Below are positions 28,471 to 39,110 of a DNA stretch of 64,000 bases, in pieces. Where the stretch lies: NCBI RefSeq assembly GCF_043641665.1, contig NC_092186.1, positions 22,731,501 through 22,795,500 of the forward strand. Direction: 5' to 3'. The DNA is from Enoplosus armatus. Taxonomy: Eukaryota; Chordata; Actinopteri; Centrarchiformes; Enoplosidae. The first letter of the stretch is position 1; every line of letters begins with the position of its first letter. The position numbers and the translations under genes were made by a program. Under the pieces are notes generated by a model. The model saw only the letters and a list, made by a program, of their open reading frames with translations. It did not search any database and was not told the DNA's origin.

Positions 28471-29619
28471 AGCGCCATCATATTCATCTTCATCCTGGTC
28501 AATGACTAGTGAGGTCACTGTCCTTCCTGGCGTCGTTGACCCGTCGTTGAACGCTTGACTATTGAGTGCTTCGATTTCTTTCTCTCTATTTCCAGCTCCC
28601 GTTGAGAGCGGTTTAAGTCGAGGAGTCAGTAAATGTGGCGAAGTGACTGCAGAACGCAAAAGCCAAGGATGGATGAAATATCATTTTCCTCCTCCTCCAC
28701 GAGTCAGCGCGTGTGCGCCAGAGGAACACGTTACTCCAGATGCTACCGCAAGGAAGGCCGTGCTGGGTATTCATTTATATTACGTATCTTTATACAACAC
28801 TGACAGATGTTCCAGCCAGCATGAGCAAACAGAATATTTAGGTTAATATCGCAGCTGCCTCGGTCAGGTTTCATACCTAATGAGATAAGAGCTTATTCCG
28901 GACCGCCAGCGCAAATGCTGAATGTTTACTTTTACGCCAACGTTGTAAAGTTTGTCCCTTCCCCTGATCACACAGATGCAGCAAGACACTGCCCTGAATT
29001 CTGTTCTGTTTTCACATTAATCATTAAATCACATTAACTGTGAACACAGGAGGATTCTCATGACCCGGGCTCTCTCATTAAAGACTCCTTGTTTTGTGGA
29101 AATGGTCAAATTTAAAGACTTTTCAGTCCAAAATAGCTATTTAACCTTTTACTCCAAAGCCATCGAGATAAATAGACTTAAAACGTACAAACTTATAAAC
29201 AGGACAATGGTGTGGATATAAACGCAGTGAAGCGCGGTAAGAGTTCCTTTTAGAAGTTCCTCTTCAATAATAAAATATGAGTGAATGACAATAATGTGAC
29301 TCTCTGGGACGTAAAGCTGCAGGCACTTGGCAACGCTGCCCTGACAGGAATCATCCAGCCTAATTTATACCCTGAGAAAGGCTTGTGTCCAAGGACATAA
29401 ATTTAGTTGCGGTGTGCGCTGAGAAAAAAAAAAGGGGAAGGCCCATAAACCGGCCGGGACAGAGACAGAGAGAGCCGGGGACACAGAGAGAGGGAACAAT
29501 GGGCGGCCATCAGGAGGAGAAACCCCAACAGCTGCAGAGCTCCGACTCCCAACTCACGCTCACGTGCGCTCTCTTTCACATATATATTCCCACTGCTTTT
29601 CTTCCTCTGTCACACACGT

Positions 29620-29620
<1 letters not shown>

Positions 29621-29665
<45 letters not shown>

Positions 29666-29683
29666 ACACACACACACACACAT
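29621..29683. repeat. (CA)n microsatellite with one TA interruption
   Basis: About 31 dinucleotide units; the interruption is at about 29661. Confidence 0.96.
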
Positions 29684-30017
29684 ATACACTCTCCTGGCCG
29701 GGCCCTCTGAAAGGGGGCCAGCTGAGCAGATGTTCTGCCACTGCCTCCACAAAGGGCACAAGTGTCTGGTGGAGGTGGGGGGGGGGAGAAAAAACAAATA
29801 ACACAAAAAGAAAAGGGAGACAAACTTCCTCATTTCCTCCTCCACTGTTGAGTCAGCACGCAGGGCAACTCTCGACAAGCGTTCATTTAGATCTTTGTCA
29901 ACTCATTACGTCTATGTTTTTATGTGATTTATGCCAGTTTTTGCTCTGCAGCAGAGCTGACGCTGACGCAAGACGTGTGTCCAAGAGGAAAGCCAAAGGT
30001 CAGCCTGGCAGTAACCA

Positions 30018-30110
30018 GTGGTGAACCAAGTATTGACATCCTTTACCCAAGCAAAAGTAGCAAGACCACAATATGAAAATACAAGTCCCGCAATCAATGT
30101 GCAAATTTGC
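30018..30110. mobile_element. AGTACTTTTACTTAAG-type repeat fragment
   Basis: TGGTGAACCAAGTATTGACATC, CTTTACCCAAGCAAAAGTAGC, AATACAAGTCCCGCAATCAA. Confidence 0.5.
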
Positions 30111-31487
30111 TACCAGCACAGCTTGCTTTGGGTGCGGCCGGCTTTATTCTACATGTTTCTGATTGTCATCAAATCCTGTGAAAGGACCAAAACCAATGAT
30201 GTGTTGGACCGTTTCTGACTTCCTTGTCCATCCTGTTCCTACTGGAGACTTAACTCTTTGAAGAACGACTCACAAATGCACAGCGTTCATGTTCTGAGAC
30301 GGCTAAATAATCCCCTGTAAATAGCTGGGCACTGTAGTTTTTAGCAAACGTCACTCAAACAGGGGGGAGACAACGCATATGTTGTGGACTATTTTCGGCT
30401 GCGGATTTGGGGCGTTGGTGCATATTTGCATTTGACTTGAAATAAACTACGTTCATGGTAATGAAGGAACATGTCCCACCCGCTGCAACAGAGAGGCTCA
30501 GTGATGTGTTTTTAATGGTTGGTGGACAACAGTGGAGCTCTGTAGCATAGAGGAATAAGATGCCAGGCAATGCTTGATTAATTAATGAGGTCAAGTCTTC
30601 GCTGGTTTTGTTGACAATACCACAGATAGAGAAGTAAAAGTCCTCATGAAGTGGATTAGCCCCTGTGAGTGGTGTATGTTTTATATCACTGGATCTTTAT
30701 TGTCCATCCATTACCGTGGAAGATGTTTGGGTTTTGAACGGTTGGTCGAACAAAACAAGCAATTCTATTTAAATTTGGGCTTTGGGAAGTATATAGACTA
30801 CTTAAATAAAGATTATTATGATACTTTATTTCTTGACACCACCTCTTGCAACCCAGTGTTCCATGGCCGTGCATACAACAACCCCTTCAGTCACTGCATG
30901 TCTTGCCATATGACCTCGGGTACTAAGAGGTATCACAAGACGAGATCACATTTTCAGGAATGCAAGACACTTCTCAGCTTGAAAATTGCACTAATAGGCG
31001 GCATTTGTCAAAAAAGACATCGCGCCTGCCCTGCAGTGAATATGTGTGTGTGTGTGTGTGTGTGTTTGTCCTGTTGTCCGGTCCAAAGGTTGTTTGCCTC
31101 CTTCATGATGCGTCTAGCCTCTTTTCCCTAACGCCCACTCCTCTCCCCCTCGCCCTCCCGTTCTCTCTCTTTCACACGCACAAAGACACACTATGCAGCC
31201 TGCAGGTTTTGACCTGTAAATAACTGCCCAGACAGGGTCTAGTCAGTCAGATGGGGAGGCAGGCCGAGGCGTCAGGGCCTACACGGCTCCTGCAGAGCAA
31301 TAACAGATGCTTATCATGTTTTACTGAGGGTAGTTGGGGGGTGGGGGGGGAGGGGGAATGTGGGACGGTGGGGCCCTGTCGATGAATGGCTCTGACAATA
31401 AATGCCCTCAATCATGGGTAGACATTGAACCTTAGAAGAGAAAGGCACAGTTATGCCAGGAGGGTTATAATGGAGTCAGATCCAGTC

Positions 31488-31492
<5 letters not shown>

Positions 31493-31528
<36 letters not shown>
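31493..31528. repeat. (GA)18 microsatellite and adjacent GTATGTGA units
   Basis: Perfect GA array followed by three imperfect TGTGAGTGTA copies (about 31540-31567). Confidence 0.93.
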
Positions 31529-31531
<3 letters not shown>

Positions 31532-32399
31532 GTAGGTATGTGAGTGTATGTGAGTGTATGTGAGTGCCTTGACGAGAGGCGGAGAGCGCATGTGCACCCT
31601 CACACCCACCGCAGCTTTTCAGCGGCTCATCCTCTCGCACATTCCAAGTGGAGGCAACAGCAAACAAATGGCTTAAGGTTCAAGTGAAGTATGTTTCATT
31701 CCTTTCTCCGCCGTCCCCGCCGCCCTTAAAGTCTCTGGGTTGTTGCTGCGAGCAGGGACAGGGGTTAGACGCAAGGTCAAAGAGGAGAGGATTACTCAAG
31801 ATACACTTCAGATAAAAGTGTCAGTCCGATAATTGGCAGCGATCCGTCATGCGGCAGGCCGTGCCTTTTGGGTTGGAGGACGAAAAATAACCTTTGTGCG
31901 TGTGTAATAATGAAGATGAAACTATGAAAAGACAAATCCCTGGTGACATGCACGATCCTGCTCGTCTGTAAAAGCCGAGAGATGATTCAGAGCCGCGAGG
32001 TTATCGCCACCCCCCTTATTGTTTCTTGCTGAGGGCTCCATTTTTCTCCCTCTGCCTCTGCAGTGGGTTCCTGCACGTTTCTCCCCTGAGATGAGAGCCC
32101 TTTCCCCTGCTGTTTGCTGAAATGCCTTCACAGCTACCAGTGAAGGTGGTAATTTGAAGTCCTTGGCTCGCTGCTGTCCAACCGAATTGAATTCACATTT
32201 CGGGGACAAGTATGCGTTGCATTTCAACGGAGGGGCTGGGGCTGCATTTCACACACCGCCGGCCAAACCTTAAGTTACACTCTCATCCTGGGTATGAAAC
32301 TTGTGACGTTACGTTCATGCACCTGTTCCGATGACACGCATTTGCACTTTTTTAAAAAAAATGTTGAATGAAATGTATAGAAAACGGTGGAAGAATGTA

Positions 32400-32530
32400 A
32401 ATGAGTGCGTTTACTCCAGTGCTGTTCTTGAGTATAATTTTGAGGTATTTGTACATAAAAGTATATATATATCTTACGCTCCTTTATGCTTCTACTCCAC
32501 CACATTGCAGAGGGATATGGCCTCAGCGTA
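32400..32530. mobile_element. AGTACTTTTACTTAAG-type repeat fragment
   Basis: GAGTGCGTTTACTCCAGTGC, TTGAGTATAATTTTGAGGTAT, TACGCTCCTTTATGCTTCTAC, TCCACCACATTGCAGAGGG. Confidence 0.55.
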
Positions 32531-32557
32531 TGCATTCAGGGATCATTTACTAATGCT

Positions 32558-32800
32558 TTGCAGGGCAATTATTTTCATGATTGATGCATCTATTAATCAT
32601 TTGGTCTATAAAATGTCAGAAATGAGTGGATAAAGGCTCGTTACAATCAACTAAAGACAGTCACATTAGAAAAAGCAGCAAATCCTCACAATTCAGAGCC
32701 TGGAATAGGGAATGTTGGTATCTCTGCTTGAATAAAATGACTTACATTATTATAAACTACAAATAGCTGACCAATAATCGACGAATTGACCAGTATCGCA
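32558..32800 (+). mobile_element. GCTGCAACTAACGA-family repeat copy
   Basis: GCAATTATTTTCATGATTG, TTAATCATTTGGTCTATAAA, ATGTCAGAAATGAGTGG, AAGCAGCAAATCCTCACAAT and the end AATAGCTGACCAATAATCGAC. It abuts a copy of another repeat at 32400-32530. Confidence 0.65.
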
Positions 32801-33194
32801 GGGGTCTTACTGATGAATTAAAAGCTAAAAAGACAACGCATGTGTCCTGCCGGAGGAGGACAAGCACTGGCCACAATCTGGCAACCGAAAAGTAGACGTT
32901 ATTGATGTCTCACAGCTGACTGATAGGCGTTTTGTCAAGGATTTATTGACAACAAATAAAGCCACAGTTACAGCTCATGAACCCTTTATAAATGGTGGCT
33001 TACGAGAAAGTTGAACGTTGTAAGTGAATAAACGACAAACACAAAGCGGAATGGGACCATTCCTTTATCAGAATGGGAATTATTCACCATTTTCTGACAT
33101 TTTGTAAACAAAACCAAAATCTGTGAATCACTTAGTGGAGAAAAGAATTGGCGGATGAATCAGTAGTTAAGATAATCTTTCCAGTCCTTGCCGC

Positions 33195-33620
33195 CCGTAG
33201 TCCACAGAGGGTGCAAGAAGTATTGAGATCTTCTGCTTGAGTAAAATAAAAATATTATAGTAATATAAATACCTATGAGCGAATGTCTGGAAATAAAGGT
33301 TTTAATCATGGTCAATAGTAAAAGCCTCTTTCTCAGTGTTCTATTTATCATACATTGAAATACTATTGATGCATGAACATCTAAGCAGCCTTTTAATGTT
33401 GATTTAACCACTCTCTACACTTTTGGAGTAGTTGTATCAATAACTAGAATGTGATTCTATATTTTGGAGGAAGTTTTTAATCTGGAAACTAACTTTAGTT
33501 GTCAAATAAACGGAGTGGAGCCAAAAGTGCTCTTCCTGCAATAGGTACGACTTGCAGTTGAGCCTGAATGTGATGTTTCATCAGTCTAAAGTAATATAAT
33601 TATTATTATGATTGATTATT
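33195..33620 (-). mobile_element. AGTACTTTTACTTAAG-type repeat upstream of syde2
   Basis: GCAAGAAGTATTGAGATCTTC, TGCTTGAGTAAAATAAAAATAT, GATGCATGAACATCTAAGCAG, TTTTTAATCTGGAAACTAAC, GTTGTCAAATAAACGGAGTGGAG. Orientation assignment is arbitrary. It abuts the composition change at the syde2 promoter. Confidence 0.55.
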
Positions 33621-33639
33621 GATTGTCCTCTGAGTTACA

Positions 33640-33834
33640 GAGCCGAGCTCGGTTTAGTTGTGGTTGGTCGTCGTGCAGTTTTCTCCCTGAACTTTGAGCC
33701 AGGAAAGCATTCCAAATATCTGAGCTGCAAACATGAGGAGAAGGTGAGGTGAGGCGCTAGAGAGAAAGGAAGGGAGAGAAAAGGGAGGGGGGCAAAGTGT
33801 GTGTGGAGCAAAGAGGGAGGGGGGGGTGGGGGGA

Positions 33835-33878
<44 letters not shown>

Positions 33879-34073
33879 GGCGGCGCAGTTTAGCAGAGCG
33901 AGCCCGGAGAGAGTGAGGCGACAGAGCGGAGGTGACAGCGGAGAATGGAGAGGAGCCCGTCCGCCCGGCGAGCTTTGACCGCGGCGAGCGAGGAGAACCC
34001 ACTCGGCCCTTCCCTTCTGGAGCCAGCGCGCTGAAAGAAACCGGGAGGAACTAGCAGGGGGCAAAGGAGAGGA
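33640..34073 (+). promoter_or_regulatory. syde2: Probable promoter and 5' leader of syde2
   Basis: Composition changes sharply from AT-rich (before 33640) to a purine-rich then CpG-rich stretch leading into exon 1. It contains G-runs (33810-33836), a perfect (GA)n tract of about 28 bases (33838-33865) continuing into GACAGACAGACAG, and then CpG-dense DNA from 33880. No TATA box is evident. An in-frame TGA at 34032-34034 precedes the start codon. The exact transcription start is unknown; GA-rich TATA-less leaders are common at neuronal and signalling genes. Confidence 0.55.
33838..33865. repeat. (GA)n purine tract in syde2 promoter/leader
   Basis: About 14 GA units directly following GGAGGGGGGGGTGGGGGGAGA and followed by a (CAGA)n stretch. 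On the opposite strand it gives a meaningless Ser-Leu frame. Confidence 0.95.
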
Positions 34074-36141
34074 ATGGCTGATCCTCTGCGGAGGACTTTA
34101 CTAGCGAAACTCCGGGGGAAGAAATCCAAGAAAGGAGCGACGGTCGGCGGTGGATACGGCTCTGCTGCTGCTGCTGCCGCCGCTGCGGCGAATGGGGGCC
34201 GAGAAGGTAAAGAAAAAGTTTTGCAAACGCAGCGAGACTCCGACGAGGCTCGCCCGGTAGTGTTGCTCGCGGGGCTGGATTGCACGACAGAGAGAATGAG
34301 TGCGTACGAGAATTGTGTTGACGGGGCGGTGGTGCAAACTAGGGGGGTCGTGATAGTCCGGGAGAGTCGCGGACTAGCGGAGTTGGCCGGCGCGCGTCCC
34401 CAGGAGCGGAGCAGCGGGGGCAGGGTTCGGGTTAATGAGGAGCCCCCGGGGGTCCCACTTCAAAGAGACGCGCAGTTTGGGGGACGCGCGGCGAGGGAGG
34501 GAGATAGGGGCCACCAGGGGCCCAGATCCGGTGGCAGAATCACGTTATCGGCGGGGGTCGCGCTCGTGGTGCCGCATGTCCAGAGGAAACACTTCGTCTC
34601 GGTGCCGCGGCAGTGCAGCGTCGGGGACTCAATCGGGTTTGGGGACGGTTCAAATCACGTTTTGCACCGAGCACGGCTAGAACCGCATACCGGGGTCGGT
34701 AAACCACCAGAGGGCCGGGTCACCGCTCCCGATAGTGATGGGACAGAGCCCAGAGACAGAGGACCCTCCCGGCACATGGCGGGGACTGTGGAGGCTGTTG
34801 ATGAACACAACGCCGACAGGAGCTTTGACATCAGCCAAACTTTGGAGACGAGCCCTCCGGTGTGCGCGGCGGCACTCGTGCGTCCGAACGGCCCGTCAAG
34901 AAACACGGAGGAAAACCTTTTAATCCGCAGTGTCGAGAGTTACGGGCCCGAGTACGCAGGGGACATCAGAGGGACTGCAGGCGGTCCGCAGAGCCCGACC
35001 TTCTTCCCCACAGAGTTAGAAATATGCGACGTTAACATGGAGTCCCCGTGCGCCACGGAGGGGTCGCTCGGATACCCTCCAGAGAGCGAGGATGAGGATT
35101 ATTATGATAATGAAATTCTGCCTTTCTATGAAACCACTCGAGCGAAAAGTGATGGTGACAGAGCGGAGGTTGGCCCGGATAAAGGACGGCTTGGCGACAG
35201 TAACAGCGCCCAGGAAACGGACCGGCTCAGGAACCAGCTGAAGGAGGCGTACTACCTTCTCATCACCGCCATGAATGATATCAACCTGGACGTCCAGCAG
35301 CTTAGCGGCGGTTTAACCGAGCGGCAGGCCACCTCCTCCTGTAGTAGCCGCTCCAGGGACAGCCTGTGCTCCAGGTTGTCCGCCAAAAACATGGACAGTG
35401 ACTCCTGGTCCTCAGGAGGCGACCACAGCCCTCAGCAGGTGTCTGACGCTGACTCCCTCCTGCTCTGCCTCAGTGGGAACCTTGAGTCAGGCCTGGGAGG
35501 CAGGCTGGTCAGCAAGAGCATGGTGAACCTGCCCTTGACCAAGATGAGACCCACCTTACTCCGCTCTGCTAGTGACGGAGCTATCAGGTATCCAGGTGGA
35601 CCCTCACTCTGTGTTCAGGCCCCCGGTGATAAAGGGGCCACAGAGACGAAAGAGGCCGCAGGGGGTGAAGTGGCGGGAGCCGGGGAGCTGTCAGAACCTC
35701 GGGGGCTTTGCGACGCCATCAGCAGCGACGAGCTGCTACGAGACGTCGGCGGGCAGCTCAATGAGAGCAGCGGCTCGGTCAACAGCCTCACGGGGTCTTC
35801 AGACAGCAACGCCGACGCATCAACGCACCAGGGTCTCGACAACAAGCAGGAGCTGACCGAAGCCCGAGCACAGGGGGCCAACTCCGTCAACAAGGGCCAC
35901 GGCGTCACCGTCAACAAGATGCAAGAGTGGATGCACAAGGGCCGTTTGTTGTCCTCTGAGATGAAGCAGCGCATTGAGGGCTCATCTTTGCCCCGTGGCG
36001 GAGGCCAAAGCCAGGACCGCTCCTGTCCTCAGGCTAACCCTGCTGGGTGTAAACCAGGGGTCCAGACCTCCAGCCGGGGGGTTAAATCTGTCAAAGTCAC
36101 CAAGCCACCTGCAATCAAGTCACCACGGCAGCAGCCGCCAG
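34074..36141 (+). CDS. syde2: syde2 (Syd-1-like RhoGAP), coding exon 1, large N-terminal exon
   Basis: Residues 1-689 plus one base. SYDE proteins are homologues of worm SYD-1 and Drosophila Syd-1: Rho-family GTPase-activating proteins linked to presynaptic assembly and cytoskeletal control (family knowledge). The start is the first Met after an in-frame TGA at 34032, with G at -3 and +4. Visible: basic N terminus MADPLRRTLLAKLRGKKSKK, nine-Ala run (31-39), long Gly/Arg/Pro-rich disordered segment, acidic-tyrosine motif ESEDEDYYDNEILPFYE (337-353), a likely coiled coil (about 380-420, RLRNQLKEAYYLLITAMNDI), Ser/Asp-rich stretches, and KMQEWMHKGRLLSSEMKQRI near 615. Donor CCAG/GTAGGAAG, phase 1. 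SYDE2 rather than SYDE1 is favoured by the long N terminus and linkage to C1orf52. Codons are strongly GC-biased in the first 1.2 kb. Confidence 0.92.
34164..34190 (+). repeat. syde2: Coding GCN repeat encoding nine alanines in syde2
   Basis: GCT x4, GCC x2, GCT, GCG x2 within exon 1, giving Ala31-Ala39. Codons are mixed except for the first four GCT, so slippage potential is moderate. Confidence 0.95.
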
Positions 36142-37859
36142 GTAGGAAGGCTACACGGAGTGGCCTCAACCCCCGTGGATCCTCTAAATCAGAGACCTCT
36201 CACCCTCCTCTCCTCCCGTCTGATTATTGTCATCCTCCTCCACTCATAGTAAACTCCGTCTGGTGGCGGTTCACCCTGCACTCCTCCACTTCTGGATGCA
36301 AAGCAAAGGGACGAGACTCCTCAGACCTCTTTGCTTTCCTGTTACGATTCTCTAACCGGTGGCGGGTTCTGTCCTTCACACTAATTTAGGTGCATTTTAA
36401 CACTAAATTAATAGCACATCCGGTTGTAGTTCAGTAACAACTAACTCACTCTCCTCCGCTGCTGCTAGCTGCAGTGGTGTTTTCCGTGGTGTTGGTGGTG
36501 GGGTTTGTGTGTGTGTGTGAATGACTTTTGATTATGTACACAATGCCAAATGATGTTCTGTCTGTGATGAGGTGCAAAAACGGGAAAACATCTGTATCAT
36601 GAAACCGCTGGCATGTTGTCATGTTATACCAAAGTGCTTTCTTTAGACGTTCCAGAAAACAAAACAAAAAAACAACTGAAATGTGAGATAGTCAGGGATT
36701 AGGTGGGATGAAAAATGGTTTAAACACCCAGTTGGCAAAACAGTATCACCGCGTGGTGGTCCAGTAGCTGTCCTGGAGCTTTCAATCACATCACCCAGTC
36801 TTCCTCAGCGCATGGGGTTTGCCCCAGTGTGTCATGGGATTGCATGTTTCAAACATCCAAGTACTCCTCGTCAGCGTTGTCTCAGAAATGGAGACTGGAA
36901 GTTCATTCTCGACCTCGGAGGCTGCAGGGGACGAAATAATCTCACCGCGAGGTCACCGCGTGCAGCGCGTGGTGTTACTAAATGAATTGCATGATTCCAC
37001 AGTCCATGCTGACCCGAACTGACTGCGAACAAGGCAGTCGTCCACTTCAATCACAGGAACTTTGTGTTGACATTTGTTGCGCAGCGTGTGGAAATGGGCT
37101 CGCTTTGTACGGCACAGAAACATTTCACCATCATTTTATCCTGTGTTCGGGGGTGTGTTGTTCTGACAGTGTTTTCCAGAGTAAATAGATGACCTGCCAT
37201 GTGCGCAGGCCGCTGTTGACTGCCAGCGTGCTGTGCTGCTAGAAATAGAGTGTGATCTCTGGGGGCGGCTGAGCGGAAGGCCTCTGTGTTTGACTTCCAG
37301 CCGCTGTTGGCTCAACGTAGCTCCCAACTTTTACGTCTCAAGCTCTTTCCTCTTTTAGTTAGAGCAGAGACAGGGCTCCTCTTGATATTAGTTTCCGAGG
37401 TTTGCCCCCTTGATTCTCATTTTTTCCCCGTTTTGCTCAGCCCCCCCTCCCTTTCTGTCCCCACTGAACTTTTCCACAGCTGTGGCCAGAGGAATCCAAA
37501 GCAGGAGAGAAGCCACTGCAGCTACTCTCTGTGCTGGTGGTGTGTGTTTGAGAGTATTGGGGGGGAGGGGGGTTGGGCTGTCATGTTGCCTTCCTCCCCA
37601 GTCGTTTGCTCTGGACGGCTCCATGGTAACTTCCATTTTAAAGAGACTTTGGATTGAATTTTTAGGATGCCATTCCTGTTGTTTAACTTGTTCGCGTTGT
37701 GTCACTTAATGCCTCGCCATGAATGAACAAAATGAAGGGCGATTAAGTATTTATTAAGGTCAGCCCTGGGCTTATCTTGCCCCTGTGGGCCTCTCAGGGC
37801 CTCACAAAGAGCCATTTAAAAAAAAAAGAAAAAGAAATGCCAAAGCTCTCAAAAGCTGC

Positions 37860-38060
37860 GGTCAATTGCTTGTCTTGGCTTGAAACTCTTCATTGAGTTT
37901 TTGGCTCTACTCTTAATTTATGCAAATATTTATATATTTCCGGCGGTCTATAAATAGTCCCGTTCCTCCCCCTGAGTGTTACTCGGAAATTAAACCAAGT
38001 GATGGGTCAAAACATTGGCTTAATTAGACTACAGCTGATTTATTTCTGTTCTGACTTGTC
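37860..38060. promoter_or_regulatory. Candidate enhancer in syde2 intron 1
   Basis: Repeat-free AT-rich block with an octamer ATGCAAAT (37920-37927), a consensus MEF2-type CTATAAATAG (37948-37957) and a homeodomain core TAATTAG (38021-38027) within about 110 bp. Motif presence only; conservation not tested. Confidence 0.3.
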
Positions 38061-38517
38061 CTTTGATTTCTGTGTAAAAAACAAACAAACGATTATCACC
38101 CACAGCCGAGTGTCACTCCTTATATGTATATGTGTGGGTGAGGGATAGTGTGCATGCATATCCACATCTCCGGTGCGTACATACATGTTTGTATTTGCAG
38201 TTGGAGGATTTATAGTCGTGTTGTGCTGTGGCAGAGGATTGGCTTGCCGGCAGGCAGGCAGTATCCAGGCATCATGTTTTGGCCAGACCTGAACTCAGGA
38301 GTGGTGTGTCAGTCAAAGCTGATGTTGAGACTGAGCCATAGACACCACAAATGGGAGTATGAGATCCACTCCTGGGAGGCAGATATTCTTTTGTCCTGTG
38401 GTTCAAGCTAAGTGGGAAATCATACCCTGTTTGCGTGCCTAGAAATACTGACCACTTTGGAAGGGGAGGATGGGGGGGGGGACTGAAATAGCCTTTTGTG
38501 TCTCCCCAAAAAAACAG

Positions 38518-39110
38518 CTTTTAAAAGAATAATTTAACAGAAAGAAAATAAGCTTATTTCCCAAAATGTTGTCGTCGAGTTAGACGAGAAGATCGATACT
38601 CATATCTGTCTGTTGAGTATGAAGCTGCTGCCAGCAGCCGGTTAGCTTAGCTTAGCAATAAATACAGGAAATGGGGAAAAAGCTCCATCCACAATTCAGA
38701 AATATGTCTGAAGTTTGTTAATTAACATTTTATATCTTGTTTATTTTATTATTTTACAAAAGACAACGTGTTGATTTGACAAGTTTTTATGGTTTTATGA
38801 GGAGATATGTGCCAGACTATTTCTTGGCCTGGAGCAGTGACTTCCTGGAGTCTCCGCTCCACAATGTGTTGTTTTTACACTGTTTTTTTTGTTGTTGTAC
38901 AAATTAAACAAACGAGGTATAACGTGTTCATCAGCGAGCTTTAGAGACTCTGGTAGGCAGACCCATGCTCGCGGTTTCCCCCTGTTTTCAGTCTTTGTGC
39001 TAAGCTAAGCTAGCCGGCGCACTGGCATGAGAGAGGTATCGATCTTCTCATCTAAATCGGGACACGCAAAGAGGCACATTACCCAAAATGCTGAACTATT
39101 TTTTTTTTCA
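38518..39110. mobile_element. Near full-length fold-back (MITE-like) repeat
   Basis: About 590 bp whose two ends are imperfect inverted repeats. The left arm reads AATAAGCTTATTTCCCAAAATG, then GTTAGACGAGAAGATCGATAC, then CCGGTTAGCTTAGCTTAGCA. The right arm reads TGCTAAGCTAAGCTAGCCGG, then GGTATCGATCTTCTCATCTAA, then ACCCAAAATGCTGAACTATT. AT-rich inner arms with TATATCTTGTTT and AAACGAGGTATAACGTGTT are also complementary. The centre has GAGCAGTGACTTCCTGGAGT. No coding capacity, so a non-autonomous element. It lies in syde2 intron 1 and is the best copy in the window. Confidence 0.85.

Larger units (their letters stand above)
24991..33194. other. Intergenic spacer between C1orf52 and syde2
   Basis: 8.2 kb of repeats (listed separately) and microsatellites. 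CpG-enriched patches occur at about 26760-27010 and 28500-28760 with no gene attached. A 161-codon frame at 30646-31131 resembles nothing known and ends in a GT array. Confidence 0.5.

Noticed and set aside
28435..28659. Minus-strand frame with DQDEDEYDG, resembling an acidic exon
   Set aside because: Its 3' part is the reversed start of the GCTGCAACTAACGA repeat, and no splice-bounded exon fits.
30646..31131. 161-codon + strand open frame
   Set aside because: No recognisable domain, AT-rich codons unlike the two real genes, and the end is a translated GT array.
33654..34285. Minus-strand frames over the syde2 promoter and exon 1 start
   Set aside because: These are reverse translations of the GA tract (Ser-Leu repeats) and of GC-rich coding DNA; no independent support.
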